DNA from: Faucicola osloensis_B
GTDB lineage: Bacteria; Pseudomonadota; Gammaproteobacteria; Pseudomonadales; Moraxellaceae
NCBI GenBank assembly: GCA_964211495.1
Contig: CAXORL010000004.1
Location: forward strand, 1-64,000
Reading direction: 5' to 3'
DNA: 64,000 nucleotides
Shown here: piece after piece, positions 54,392 to 63,906 of the stretch
How the letters are laid out: each line of letters begins with the position of its first letter
Position numbering within the stretch: the first letter of the stretch is position 1
Notes under the pieces: model-generated
The model's input: only the letters and a program-made list of their open reading frames with translations
What the model was told of the DNA's origin: nothing
Database searches by the model: none
Program-made: the position numbers and the translations under genes

Positions 54392-56569
54392 CTAGTTAGC
54401 TTTGAGATTAAGACGGGCTTGATGTAACAATGGCTCAGTATATCCGCTAGGTTGTACTGTACCTTTGAAGATAAGATCACGAGCTGCATTATATGCCCAA
54501 GTATTGTAGTCATCGGCCATTGGGATATAAGCAGGATCGTCTTTGCTTTGGTCATCGACCATTTTTGCCATACGTTTGAGTACGTCATCCACTTGCTGTG
54601 GTGTCACAACCCCATGCGCTAGCCAGTTAGCAACGTGCTGGCTAGAAATACGCAAGGTAGCGCGGTCTTCCATCAAGGCAACGTCGTCAATATCCAGTAC
54701 TTTAGAACAGCCAACGCCTTGGTCAACCCAGCGCGCTACATATCCTAAAATACCTTGAATGTTGTTTTCAAGCTCGGCAGTTTTTTGCTCATCTGTCCAG
54801 TTGGTATCCGTAGCAAGTGGCACGGTCAAAATGTCATCTAGCTTGGCAGGCTCGCGGTCTTTGATATTATCTAACACGTCCATGACGTTGGTTTCATGGT
54901 AGTGCATGGCGTGAAGCGTTGCGCCCGTCGGTGATGGTACCCAAGCGCAAGTCGCGCCTGATTTTGGATGATTGGACTTGGTGGCAACCATTTCTTTCAT
55001 GTTGTCAGGTTTTGCCCACATACCTTTACCAATTTGCGCTTTACCAGGTAAACCCAATTTGACGCCCATGTCTACGTTCCAACGCTCATAAGCATTGAGC
55101 CAATCGGTATTTTTCATGTCGTTTTTACGGACAAATGGACCCGCTTTCATACTGGTGTGCATCTCATCACCGGTACGATCCATAAAGCCTGTGTTAATAA
55201 AGATAACGCGATTTTTAGCAACCCGGATACATTCTTTTAAGTTAACGGTAGTACGGCGCTCTTCATCCATGATACCGACCTTTAAGGTATTCTCGGGTAG
55301 ATTTAACGCTTTTTCTACCGCTGAGAATAAATCTACCGTAAATTGCACTTCTTCTGGACCGTGCATTTTTGGTTTTACGATATACATCGAACCTGTGCGT
55401 GAATTGCTTAAGCTGTTTTTACCCAAGATATCTGGCAGGCTACACAGTGGTGTGATTAGCGCATCCATGATACCTTCATAAATTTCTTCTTGTTTGCCTT
55501 CAAAGTCGACTAAAATCGCGGGATTGGTCATCAAGTGACCGACGTTACGAATCAGCATCACTGAACGGCCGTGCAAGGTAACTTTGCCACCATCTGGCGC
55601 GGTGTATTCACGGTCGGGGTTCATGGTACGGGTGGTTTGTTTGCCATTTTTTTCAAAGCTATCTTTCAGGTCGCCTTTCATCAAGCCAAACCAGTTGCGA
55701 TATACTTCTACTTTCTCTTCAGCGTCAACGGCAGCGACTGAGTCTTCACAGTCTTGAATGGTGGTAACCGCAGCTTCCATCAATACATCTTTGATGCCTG
55801 CAGGGTCATCTTTACCCACATGGCTTGATGGGTCAATTTGGATTTCGGCATGTAAGCCGTTATTTTTCAGCAAAATACCCGTTGGATTTGCCGCATCGCC
55901 TAGGAAACCTGCGAATTTTTCTGGCTGAGCTAATGAGGTAGTTTTGTCACCTTGGACTATCACTAATTTACCGTCTTCAACTTTAAAACCGGTAACGTCA
56001 GCATATTTACCCTCAGCCAAGGCAAAGTTGGCATCCAAGAAATTTTTGGCGTATTTTACGACTTCGGCACCACGAACAGGGTTGTAGCCTTTGCCTTTTT
56101 CTGCGCCATTGGTCTCATCGATGACATCAGTACCGTATAGCGCATCATACAAGCTACCCCAACGCGCATTTGCTGCGTTTAGCGCATAACGGGCATTGCG
56201 TACAGGTACCACTAACTGTGGTCCTGCGATATGGGCAATTTCGTCATCCACGTTTTGGGTTTCAACCAAAAAGTCATCGCCTTCTGGTACGATGTAGTTG
56301 ATGTCTTTTAAAAATTGGGTATAAGCGGCTTTGTCGATTTGACCATTGCTAGCGGGGTTGTTGTCATGCCAGTCATCGATTTGGGTTTGAATCTCGTCAC
56401 GTTTTGCCAACAATGCTTTATTACGGGGTTGGAATGCTTTGACAATTTTTTCAAATTCTTGCCAATATTTTTCGTTATCGATGCCCACGACTGGCGTAAC
56501 TTCATTGGCAATGAAGTTATAAAGCTGTGTATCAATTGCTAGACTACCCTTTTGAACGCGTTCTGACAT
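54392..56569 (-). CDS. glcB: Malate synthase G
   Basis: GlcB joins glyoxylate and acetyl-CoA to malate and so completes the glyoxylate shunt with AceA. The 725-aa product is the large monomeric G form: the beta/alpha barrel includes LMEAAVTTIQDCEDSVAAVD, MLIRNVGHLMTNPAI, IMDEERRTTVNLKECI and VIFINTGFMDRTGDEMH. The C-terminal catalytic Asp region (VGCSKVLDIDDVALMEDRATLR) is intact. It is single and has its own terminator. Confidence 0.97.
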   Translation of the reverse strand: MSERVQKGSLAIDTQLYNFIANEVTPVVGIDNEKYWQEFEKIVKAFQPRNKALLAKRDEIQTQIDDWHDNNPASNGQIDKAAYTQFLKDINYIVPEGDDFLVETQNVDDEIAHIAGPQLVVPVRNARYALNAANARWGSLYDALYGTDVIDETNGAEKGKGYNPVRGAEVVKYAKNFLDANFALAEGKYADVTGFKVEDGKLVIVQGDKTTSLAQPEKFAGFLGDAANPTGILLKNNGLHAEIQIDPSSHVGKDDPAGIKDVLMEAAVTTIQDCEDSVAAVDAEEKVEVYRNWFGLMKGDLKDSFEKNGKQTTRTMNPDREYTAPDGGKVTLHGRSVMLIRNVGHLMTNPAILVDFEGKQEEIYEGIMDALITPLCSLPDILGKNSLSNSRTGSMYIVKPKMHGPEEVQFTVDLFSAVEKALNLPENTLKVGIMDEERRTTVNLKECIRVAKNRVIFINTGFMDRTGDEMHTSMKAGPFVRKNDMKNTDWLNAYERWNVDMGVKLGLPGKAQIGKGMWAKPDNMKEMVATKSNHPKSGATCAWVPSPTGATLHAMHYHETNVMDVLDNIKDREPAKLDDILTVPLATDTNWTDEQKTAELENNIQGILGYVARWVDQGVGCSKVLDIDDVALMEDRATLRISSQHVANWLAHGVVTPQQVDDVLKRMAKMVDDQSKDDPAYIPMADDYNTWAYNAARDLIFKGTVQPSGYTEPLLHQARLNLKAN

Positions 56570-56754
56570 GGCATTTTTCCTTATGTTTTGACCTAAAATA
56601 GCAAAAAATTCACATTTGATTATACGAACATCATTTATAAAAATAAAGAAATAAAAACTATTTATTTTTTAAATAATCGTTATATATAAATTTTTGTGCT
56701 AAGGGTTTTATCACTGATTTTTGGTAAAATATCGCTTTATTAACGTGCCAATAA

Positions 56755-57486
56755 GTGAGTAACCCCTTGTCAAATTCCGCTCTTATCAATAACCCAGTAC
56801 AAACGGACGGCAGTTTTGATGAATTAGCCGTCATCGACTTGGATAACGATAACTCTGTCTATCAGCCAAAACCCATCGACATCACCCCTGTTTTGGCATT
56901 TTTGGGTTGCACGACGTCGGATAAATGGCTCAAAGCCGCGATGGCAGATTTGCCGACCATCATCCAAGATCATGCCAATTGTGAAAAAAAAGCCGCAGGC
57001 ACCGCGATGAATTTGATTTTTCGCTATATGTCGCATACCGAGCTGCAATTAAAGCTTGCTCAACTGATTCGAGAAGAAATGCTCCATTATGAGCAAGTGA
57101 TGGGATTGATGGCAGAACGTGGACAAGCATGGCAACATATTGCTGCAGGTCGCTACGCCGCAGGTATGCTCAAACATAAACGCACTTACGAGCCGCAAGC
57201 GATGATAGACACGTTAATTATTGGTGCTTTCATAGAAGCCCGATCGTGTGAACGTTTTTGGGCACTGTCACAAGTGATTGAGGATGAGCGTTTGGCAAAA
57301 TATTATCGCTATTTGCTAAAATCAGAAAGTCGTCATTTTGAAGATTATTTGGCATTGGCGCAAAGTATCAGTGACGAGCCGATTGATGCGCGGGTGGCTT
57401 TTTTTCGTCAAGTAGAAACGCAGCTCATCAATGAACCCGATGATGAATTACGCTTTCATAGTGGGGTACCTAGTTGGATTGCGTAA
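56755..57486 (+). CDS. miaE: tRNA-(ms[2]io[6]A)-hydroxylase MiaE
   Basis: MiaE hydroxylates the isoprenyl group of the modified A37 in tRNA using a di-iron centre. The 243-aa product has the iron ligands in two sets of four-helix motifs: Glu in NCEKKAAGT and EEMLHYEQV, then EARSCERFW and ESRHFEDY. A GTG at 56755 directly after an in-frame stop is the first possible start and no strong ribosome binding site is seen, so the N-terminus is uncertain. Confidence 0.92.
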   Translation: MSNPLSNSALINNPVQTDGSFDELAVIDLDNDNSVYQPKPIDITPVLAFLGCTTSDKWLKAAMADLPTIIQDHANCEKKAAGTAMNLIFRYMSHTELQLKLAQLIREEMLHYEQVMGLMAERGQAWQHIAAGRYAAGMLKHKRTYEPQAMIDTLIIGAFIEARSCERFWALSQVIEDERLAKYYRYLLKSESRHFEDYLALAQSISDEPIDARVAFFRQVETQLINEPDDELRFHSGVPSWIA

Positions 57487-57520
57487 GGGTTTTCGTAAGC
57501 GCTTTGTAGACTGTAATGAT

Positions 57521-57558
57521 AAAAAAAGCTAACCATCAAATGGGGTAGATGGTTAGCT
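57521..57558 (-). terminator. Terminator after small disordered protein 3
   Basis: GCTAACCATC and GATGGTTAGC form a perfect 10-bp stem around a 9-nt loop, with T7 on the minus strand. Confidence 0.85.
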
Positions 57559-57599
57559 ATTACAATTTAATCCGCAGAGTTACTCACTGCCACTTACTG

Positions 57600-57854
57600 T
57601 CACTCACTACCAACGCTTGGAATAGAGCCATCAGGATTTATAGTGCGTTTTTGGGCATTTTCCGGGGAAGTATAAAGATTGCGCTCATTAATGGTGTCGC
57701 TTTTTAGCTGTTCATTACCAACCGCGTCCCCGCCAATGGTATGTTCATTGACATTATCGTCAAACGCTTGTCCCGGTTGGTCACGACGATCGACAAACTC
57801 GGCGGATTTATCGCCTAAATTAACGTGTTTGGTTTGTGCTTCTGGTGAATTCAT
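57600..57854 (-). CDS. Small acidic-polar, probably disordered protein (third of trio)
   Basis: I start at 57854 because the AAGGA site is 6 nt away; the ATG at 57860 touches it. The 84-aa product is almost free of hydrophobic stretches and rich in Asn, Asp, Glu, Gln and Gly (for example DRRDQPGQAFDDNVNEHT). It has no signal, helix or cysteine and I do not recognise the family. It is one of three such genes in a row, each with its own ribosome binding site. Confidence 0.7.
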   Translation of the reverse strand: MNSPEAQTKHVNLGDKSAEFVDRRDQPGQAFDDNVNEHTIGGDAVGNEQLKSDTINERNLYTSPENAQKRTINPDGSIPSVGSE

Positions 57855-57930
57855 GGTCATTCCTTTTTTGGTATCAATTTTGGCTATCCACCCAATAACA
57901 TGCTTAAACTTAACTTAATGATATCGAAAA

Positions 57931-58281
57931 TTAGTGATCTCGGTCGATATCAACACTACCATCGGATAACGTATGAAGTGAATTTTCTGCATTGATATTG
58001 GCTTGGGCAGTTTGCTGTAATTTCTGCGCTTCTTCCTCAGAAATACGTGCTACATTTTCATCCGATAATTCGCCATTCGCCACGTCTTCTGCGGATTGGA
58101 CTTTTACCGCCGCTTGTGGGGTATTATCAAAAATATCGGGCGTTTCCATTGAGGGTGACATGCCTGTAGTGACACCATCACCCGATTGGTGGGTGACACT
58201 GTCTTCTACTATAACGGCTTGCGGGGTCACAGCGACACCCGTTTTTGGATCTACAATTTCTACATTATTTTGATTCTGCAT
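57931..58281 (-). CDS. Small hydrophilic, probably disordered protein (second of trio)
   Basis: The 116-aa protein is rich in Asp, Glu, Gln, Asn, Thr and Ser, with a possible short helix at SDENVARISEEEAQKLQQ. It has no membrane segment, signal or cysteine. AAAGGAATAAAAA precedes the ATG. It lies between two similar small genes on the same strand with gaps of 76 and 127 bp. Confidence 0.7.
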   Translation of the reverse strand: MQNQNNVEIVDPKTGVAVTPQAVIVEDSVTHQSGDGVTTGMSPSMETPDIFDNTPQAAVKVQSAEDVANGELSDENVARISEEEAQKLQQTAQANINAENSLHTLSDGSVDIDRDH

Positions 58282-58408
58282 TTTTTATTCCTTTAATTAA
58301 TTGTTATCGCTCAATAAGTTATTATTTTTATCAGTTGAGCTGTATAAATTAGTCAATCAAAATTTAATGACTAAAAGCTTAGTATTCAAAAGTTTAACAA
58401 TTAAAATT

Positions 58409-58612
58409 TTAGTGGTTATCAGTACGCAATGACTCGTCAATAAAAGGGGTATTTTCACTTTTGTCTAAGTCTTGTGGCTCACCTTTCACGCTATTTTGTT
58501 TATCCAAGTTTTCTGATAATTGACTTGGATCTACATTTTCTGTCGCTTTTTGCATCTCGGTTTGGTTACTTGGTTGATTCTGTGCTTGGTTTTGTGCTTG
58601 ATTCTGTGACAT
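58409..58612 (-). CDS. Small Gln/Asn-rich disordered protein (first of trio)
   Basis: The 67-aa protein starts with a repeat MSQNQAQNQAQNQPSNQ and continues in Glu/Asp/Asn/Ser-rich sequence. A TAGGAAAATTACC site precedes the ATG. Its composition resembles hydrophilins or stress-related disordered proteins, but that is only a comparison. Confidence 0.68.
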   Translation of the reverse strand: MSQNQAQNQAQNQPSNQTEMQKATENVDPSQLSENLDKQNSVKGEPQDLDKSENTPFIDESLRTDNH

Positions 58613-58964
58613 GGTAATTTTCCTATGTTTTTTATTAGTATCAATTCAAGTCAAAGATTTTAATCAAAGACTTCTAAATAGAGCGCGATTAAATTTTTAT
58701 GTAAAAAAATAGCCAATTCAATCGCTTTTATACTTTTGCTTTTATAAGTTCGATAGTAGCAAATAAAGCCAGTTTATGATAAGTGTTCGCGTAACAAGCT
58801 GTTATCACTATGTGATAAGTGTTTAGCTGTGTGAAATTTTGGCAGATTTATTACTATTCGGTAAATTTTGAACGCTAGGTGTAAGTCAGCGCATTCATCA
58901 ACAAAAAAACCGCCATCTTCTGTAGATAGCGGTCAAATCTACTCAAAAACTGTAACTAGCAAAA
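58613..58964. other. Gap upstream of the disordered-protein trio
   Basis: This 352-bp stretch between the trio and ppk1 contains the ppk1 terminator at its right end (58906-58935) and presumably the promoter of the trio. Nothing else is evident. Confidence 0.5.
58906..58935 (-). terminator. ppk1: ppk1 terminator
   Basis: ACCGC/GCGGT and ATCT/AGAT form a stem with small internal mismatches, with T7 on the minus strand. Confidence 0.75.
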
Positions 58965-61163
58965 TTAGCTTTTTCGGGTGATTTTGGTCAATAAATAATC
59001 TTGTGCCGAGAATGCTGCCTCACCTTCACGAGGGGTAATGGCTCGCCATGTACCTTTGGCATCAAGTTCCCATGCATTGACATTGTCTTTGAGGTAATTG
59101 TGCAAATCTTCCATAATGCGTTTGAAGACGACAGGGTCTTCAATAGGGAAAGCCACTTCAACACGGCTAAACAAATTGCGATCCATCCAGTCTGCACTGG
59201 CGCAATATAAACGGTGAGTGCGTTTGCCATTAGCATTGGGATTTTGATGCCCATTGGCAAAATAATACACGCGGGTATGCTCCAAAAAACGCCCGACGAT
59301 AGAGCGCACGGTGATGTTGTCAGATACGCCGGGTAATTGCGGACGAATACAGCACATCGAACGGATAATCAGATTGACTTTAACGCCTGCTTGCGATGCT
59401 TCATATAGCTTGTCAATCAGTAGTTTTTCGGTCATTGCGTTGACCTTGATGATAATGTGCGCCTCTTTGCCTGCTTTGGCATGGGCAATTTCGTTGTCAA
59501 TAAAGCCCATGAGTCTGTCATGCAAGGTGAAGGGTGCATGCAGTAGTTTTTGCACTTTGGCTGGTTTGCCCATGCCTGTGAGTTCGTTAAAGATTTTATG
59601 CACATCTTCGGTGATTGCTTCATTGGCGGTAAATAGACCATAGTCGGTATAAGCTTTGGCATTACCCGCATGGTAGTTGCCCGTGCCCACATGCACATAG
59701 CGGCGGATTTTATCTTCCTCACGGCGCACAATCATCATCAGCTTGGCGTGGGTCTTGTAGCCGACGATGCCATACACCACCACTGCCCCAGCCTGCTGCA
59801 GAAAGTTTGCTACTTCGATGTTGGATTTTTCATCAAAGCGCGCGCGTAGCTCAATCACCGCGGTGACTTCTTTGCCTTTACGCGCAGCTTCAGCCAGCGC
59901 TTGGACAATTTCAGAGTTTGTCCCCGAGCGATAAAGGGTCTGTTTGATCGCTAATACATGCGGGTCATTGGCGGCTTGGCGCAAAATGTTGACCACAGGT
60001 GAAAACGAATGAAACGGATGATGCACCAATACATCTTGCTTACGAATGGCATGAAATACGTTTTCATTTTTATCCAAGCTATCACGGCGAAACGCTTTGG
60101 GAATGGCATGATTAAACGGCTGATAACGCAAATTTGGGATTTTAAAATCAAACAACAAACGCGTCAAATTGACAGGACCATTGACACGGTATAGTTGCTC
60201 TTGGCTTAAACCAAACTCTTCAAGCAGATAATCCACCATCGGCTGTGGGCAATAGGTCGTCACTTCTAAGCGCACTTTGGCACCAAATCGCCGGTTCTCT
60301 AACTCACCTTCCAACGCTTTCGCCAAGTCTTCGACATCATCGGATAAATCTAAATCGGCGTTACGGGTCAAACGAAATTGGTGGCAGCCAGTGACCGTCA
60401 TGCCAGGGAACAGGTCTTCGATATGCCCGTGAATCACTGCGGTGAGCATGATGTGATGTTCTTTACCACCTGTCAGTTCATTGGGTAAGCGAATAACCCG
60501 CGGTAAGCTTCGAGGTGCAGGCACAATCGCCATGTTAATATCGCGACCAAAGCCATCTTTGCCCTCTAAGCCCACCATAAAATTCAAGCTTTTATTGACC
60601 AATCTAGGAAAAGGATGGGCAGGGTCAATACTAATTGGCGTCAGCACGGGCGCGACTTGTTCGGCAAAGTATTTTTTTACCCATGCGGCTTGCTCTGGGG
60701 TCAATTCATCACGTTTTAGGTAGCGAATGTCTTGCTCCGCCAATGCAGGCAAAATTTCATCGTTCAAAATACGGTATTGCTCATCCACCGCATGATGGGC
60801 GATTTCAGAGATATATGACAAAACCTTACTGGGGCGCATACCATCGATGCTGCTCACCACATCGCCCATTTGTACTTTTTGCATCAAGCCTGCGACACGG
60901 ATTTCAAAAAATTCATCTAAATTGGATGAAAAAATGATCAAGAAAAACAGTCGCTCAAGTAGTGGGTGGCGAGGATTGGTGGCTTGGGCGAGTACCCGCT
61001 GATGAAACTGTAACAGTGACAATTCACGATTAAAGTACAGCTCGCTATCGTCTTGTTGGGATTCAAACACGTTTGGGTAGCAAATGCTGTTAAAGCCTAG
61101 TATCGGATTGATTTCTGATACATGCTCTTCGCTGGGTTTATCTTGTTTGGCAGTGTTTGGCAT
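58965..61163 (-). CDS. ppk1: Polyphosphate kinase 1
   Basis: PPK1 builds polyphosphate from ATP. The 732-aa product has the N-terminal domain (YFNRELSLLQFHQRVLAQA), then FHSFSPVVNILRQAANDP. The catalytic phospholipase-D-like halves follow, with the autophosphorylated His region YVHVGTGNYHAGNAKAYTD and a second His in FLEHTRVYYFANGH. An AAAAGGACTG site precedes the ATG. It is separate from ppx here. Confidence 0.97.
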   Translation of the reverse strand: MPNTAKQDKPSEEHVSEINPILGFNSICYPNVFESQQDDSELYFNRELSLLQFHQRVLAQATNPRHPLLERLFFLIIFSSNLDEFFEIRVAGLMQKVQMGDVVSSIDGMRPSKVLSYISEIAHHAVDEQYRILNDEILPALAEQDIRYLKRDELTPEQAAWVKKYFAEQVAPVLTPISIDPAHPFPRLVNKSLNFMVGLEGKDGFGRDINMAIVPAPRSLPRVIRLPNELTGGKEHHIMLTAVIHGHIEDLFPGMTVTGCHQFRLTRNADLDLSDDVEDLAKALEGELENRRFGAKVRLEVTTYCPQPMVDYLLEEFGLSQEQLYRVNGPVNLTRLLFDFKIPNLRYQPFNHAIPKAFRRDSLDKNENVFHAIRKQDVLVHHPFHSFSPVVNILRQAANDPHVLAIKQTLYRSGTNSEIVQALAEAARKGKEVTAVIELRARFDEKSNIEVANFLQQAGAVVVYGIVGYKTHAKLMMIVRREEDKIRRYVHVGTGNYHAGNAKAYTDYGLFTANEAITEDVHKIFNELTGMGKPAKVQKLLHAPFTLHDRLMGFIDNEIAHAKAGKEAHIIIKVNAMTEKLLIDKLYEASQAGVKVNLIIRSMCCIRPQLPGVSDNITVRSIVGRFLEHTRVYYFANGHQNPNANGKRTHRLYCASADWMDRNLFSRVEVAFPIEDPVVFKRIMEDLHNYLKDNVNAWELDAKGTWRAITPREGEAAFSAQDYLLTKITRKS

Positions 61164-61250
61164 AGCACAGTCCTTTTATGGTCAAGCATTTTTAACAGTG
61201 TAAAGTTAACACTGTAATGATAAGCGTGTAATGATAAATGAGTTTTTTGA

Positions 61251-62033
61251 CTATTCCGTGTCGGGCAAATCTGCCGCACCCATGCGCCGTAAAATAATTT
61301 GGGTTTTGTTAAGCAGACGGCGGTCGTTACGGTGGTCTTCAAAATATTTGGGGTTAGGTAACATGGCAATCAAAGATGCGGCTTGTCGCTTGGTCAAATG
61401 CGCTGCAGACTTATGGTAGTAGTGCTGAGCGGCTGCTTCAATGCCATACACGCCTTTGCCAAACTCTGCGACATTGAGATAAGCAAGCAAAATCCGCTCT
61501 TTGGTCCACATGTTTTCAATCATCAAGGTAATTAACGCTTCTTCACCTTTGCGAAAATACGAGCGATTGGGGTATAAAAATAAATTCTTGGCAAGCTGTT
61601 GGCTAATGGTTGAGCCGCCTGCGCTGATAGCTCCCGCTTTTTCATTTTTCTTAATCGCATTCTCAATGCCCTGCACATCAAAGCCAGCGTGATTGACAAA
61701 GTTGGCATCTTCACTGGCAATCGCCGCGCGTTTTACATTCACCGAAATTTGATTATCATCCACCCAGGTCTGACTGACAGGGGCAAAATTGCCCAAGCGA
61801 TACAGTATCATGAACATGCTGTTGTTGATAGGCTGGGTTTTCCAAACAACCAATAAGGCTGCAACTATTACATGAAACGTAACAAAGCAGGCAATGACTA
61901 TGAGCAAAATACGCTTAAACCAACCGCCAAACCCGATACCGCGGTTGGTGGGTGGTAAAGCTGTGTTGACAGGTTTGGGCTTTAACGACATTTTGGTAGC
62001 AGTTTTTTTGGTAGTTGGTTTGGATTTAGGCAC
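61251..62033 (-). CDS. mtgA: Monofunctional peptidoglycan glycosyltransferase
   Basis: MtgA polymerises lipid II into glycan strands. The 260-aa product has a basic N-terminus, one membrane helix (about 40-62), and a GT51 domain with the catalytic Glu in ASEDANFVNHAGF, GGSTISQQLAKNLFL, the second Glu region in LMIENMWTKERIL, and AEFGKGVYGIEAAAQHYY. It lacks the transpeptidase domain of class A PBPs. Confidence 0.95.
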   Translation of the reverse strand: MPKSKPTTKKTATKMSLKPKPVNTALPPTNRGIGFGGWFKRILLIVIACFVTFHVIVAALLVVWKTQPINNSMFMILYRLGNFAPVSQTWVDDNQISVNVKRAAIASEDANFVNHAGFDVQGIENAIKKNEKAGAISAGGSTISQQLAKNLFLYPNRSYFRKGEEALITLMIENMWTKERILLAYLNVAEFGKGVYGIEAAAQHYYHKSAAHLTKRQAASLIAMLPNPKYFEDHRNDRRLLNKTQIILRRMGAADLPDTE

Positions 62034-62126
62034 GATGTATTCCTAGCGGCGGGGGCAAAAGCAGCGATGGCTTAAGCTAAAAATATAACGTATTATGGCA
62101 TTTTTGGCTATATGCTAAGGCAGAAT

Positions 62127-62414
62127 ATGTCCGACTTCGACACCCAAAACATCACAAACATCCACGATCACATTATGGCTGACCCAACTACTTGGCGATT
62201 ATATGGCACAGTGGGCTGTCATCTGTGTGAAATCGCTGAAAGCTTATTGCGTCAAGCACAAGCCGTTACCGATATACGCTGGCAGTCGATTGATATTGCC
62301 GAGTTACCAGAACAAGAGATGCTGGAATTTGCTGATAAAATACCTGTGCTAGTCACCGCTAACAAGACCTTATATTATCCTTTTTCCATCATGGATATTA
62401 TGGCGTTAAGCTGA
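62127..62414 (+). CDS. Glutaredoxin-like protein (DUF836 family)
   Basis: I start at 62127, 6 nt after AAGG. The 95-aa product has a thioredoxin-fold core with a CHLC motif in LYGTVGCHLCEIAESLL and a cis-Pro in DKIPVLVTAN. DUF836 members are small redox proteins of unknown partner. It is divergent from mtgA. Confidence 0.8.
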   Translation: MSDFDTQNITNIHDHIMADPTTWRLYGTVGCHLCEIAESLLRQAQAVTDIRWQSIDIAELPEQEMLEFADKIPVLVTANKTLYYPFSIMDIMALS

Positions 62415-62592
62415 AAAGCCCATATAGATTATTGGCATAATATTAAAAATTTAATTCATTATGTCTTGGCAGATTTTTTTTATAATCAAATCCCTAACGC
62501 TTATCGCTCAATATATTGTTCGTATTACAACCTAATAACTCTTGTGCGTGTTATTTCAATAGCGTAGCTAGCCCCTTTGCAAAGGACACACC

Positions 62593-63810
62593 ATGAAAGA
62601 CTTATCCAAAATGACGCATATCGAAGACTTACGCCGCGTGGCAGAGCGTAAAGTGCCGCGTATGTTTTATGATTATGTAGACTCTGGGTCATGGACGCAG
62701 ACGACCTATTACAACAATGAAACCGATTTTGACCGTATCAAATTGCGCCAAAAAGTGCTCCGCAACATGGATGGACGTAGCCTAGCCACCACTATGATTG
62801 GTCAACCCGTCACCATGCCCGTAGCCATTGCGCCCACAGGATTTACCGGAATGATGTGGGCAGATGGCGAGATTCATGCGGCGCGGGCAGCAGAAAAATT
62901 TGGTATCCCCTTCTCGCTATCCACCATGAGTATCTGTTCAATTGAAGATGTCGCCGCCCATACCAGAGCACCTTTTTGGTTTCAGTTGTATGTAATGCGC
63001 GACCGAGAATTTATGAAAAATCTCATCGCCCGTGCCAAAGCAGCCCATTGCTCGGCATTGATTTTGACCGCAGATTTACAAGTGCTGGGACAACGACACA
63101 AAGACATTAAAAATGGCTTGTCTGCCCCACCCAAGCCCACTCTCACCAACTTACTAAACCTCATGACCAAGCCTGAATGGTGCTTGCATATGCTCGGCAC
63201 CAGACGTCATACCTTTGGCAATATCGTCGGACATGTTAAAGGCGTGGAAAACATGTCATCGCTGGGTGCTTGGACATCGCAGCAGTTTGACCCGACGTTA
63301 AGCTGGGATGATGTGGCATGGATCAAAGACTTATGGGATGGCAAGCTTATTATCAAAGGCATCCTCGACCCTGATGATGCTGTGATGGCGGTACGCAGTG
63401 GCGCCGATGCGATAGTGGTGTCAAATCACGGCGGACGTCAGCTTGATGGCGCGGCATCGAGTATCTCAATGTTGGCAGATATCGTACAAGCCGTACAAGC
63501 AGAAAGCGGCACCCATGCCACTAGCTGCGAGATTTTCTTAGACAGTGGCGTGCGCTCAGGTCAAGATGCGCTCAAAGCCATTGCCCTTGGCGCAAAAGCC
63601 GCCATGATTGGTCGGGCATTTTTATATGGCTTGGGGGCGTATGGCGAGGATGGTGTACGCCGCGCGCTTGAAATTATCTACAACGAGATGGACATCAGTA
63701 TGGCATTTGGTGGTTATACCAACATCCAACAGGTGAGCAAAGATATTCTCATCAAAGGCACGTATGAAGACTTACTGACTCGTCCCTTCATTGTGCGAGA
63801 GCGTAGTTAA
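62593..63810 (+). CDS. lldD: FMN-dependent alpha-hydroxy-acid dehydrogenase, probable L-lactate dehydrogenase
   Basis: The enzyme oxidises L-lactate to pyruvate and passes electrons to the quinone pool. The 405-aa product has the FMN barrel with PVAIAPTGFTGMMW, LSTMSICSIEDVA, FWFQLYVMRDREF, IIKGILDPDDAV, and the catalytic VVSNHGGRQLDGA. A close relative, mandelate dehydrogenase, cannot be excluded. AAAGGACACACC precedes the ATG. No lactate permease or lldR is in the window. Confidence 0.88.
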   Translation: MKDLSKMTHIEDLRRVAERKVPRMFYDYVDSGSWTQTTYYNNETDFDRIKLRQKVLRNMDGRSLATTMIGQPVTMPVAIAPTGFTGMMWADGEIHAARAAEKFGIPFSLSTMSICSIEDVAAHTRAPFWFQLYVMRDREFMKNLIARAKAAHCSALILTADLQVLGQRHKDIKNGLSAPPKPTLTNLLNLMTKPEWCLHMLGTRRHTFGNIVGHVKGVENMSSLGAWTSQQFDPTLSWDDVAWIKDLWDGKLIIKGILDPDDAVMAVRSGADAIVVSNHGGRQLDGAASSISMLADIVQAVQAESGTHATSCEIFLDSGVRSGQDALKAIALGAKAAMIGRAFLYGLGAYGEDGVRRALEIIYNEMDISMAFGGYTNIQQVSKDILIKGTYEDLLTRPFIVRERS

Positions 63811-63824
63811 TCGACCATAGCAAA

Positions 63825-63870
63825 AAAAGGACGGATGTGAAAGTGTTTGCGCACTTTACCCGTCCTTTTG
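63825..63870 (+). terminator. Bidirectional terminator after lldD
   Basis: AAAAGGACGG and CCGTCCTTTT form a 10-bp stem around a 25-nt loop that itself can pair (GTGAAAGTG / CACTTTAC). T runs follow on both sides. Confidence 0.8.
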
Positions 63871-63906
63871 CCAACCTCTTGTTAACAGCTTTTTTTAAAG
63901 CTGATT

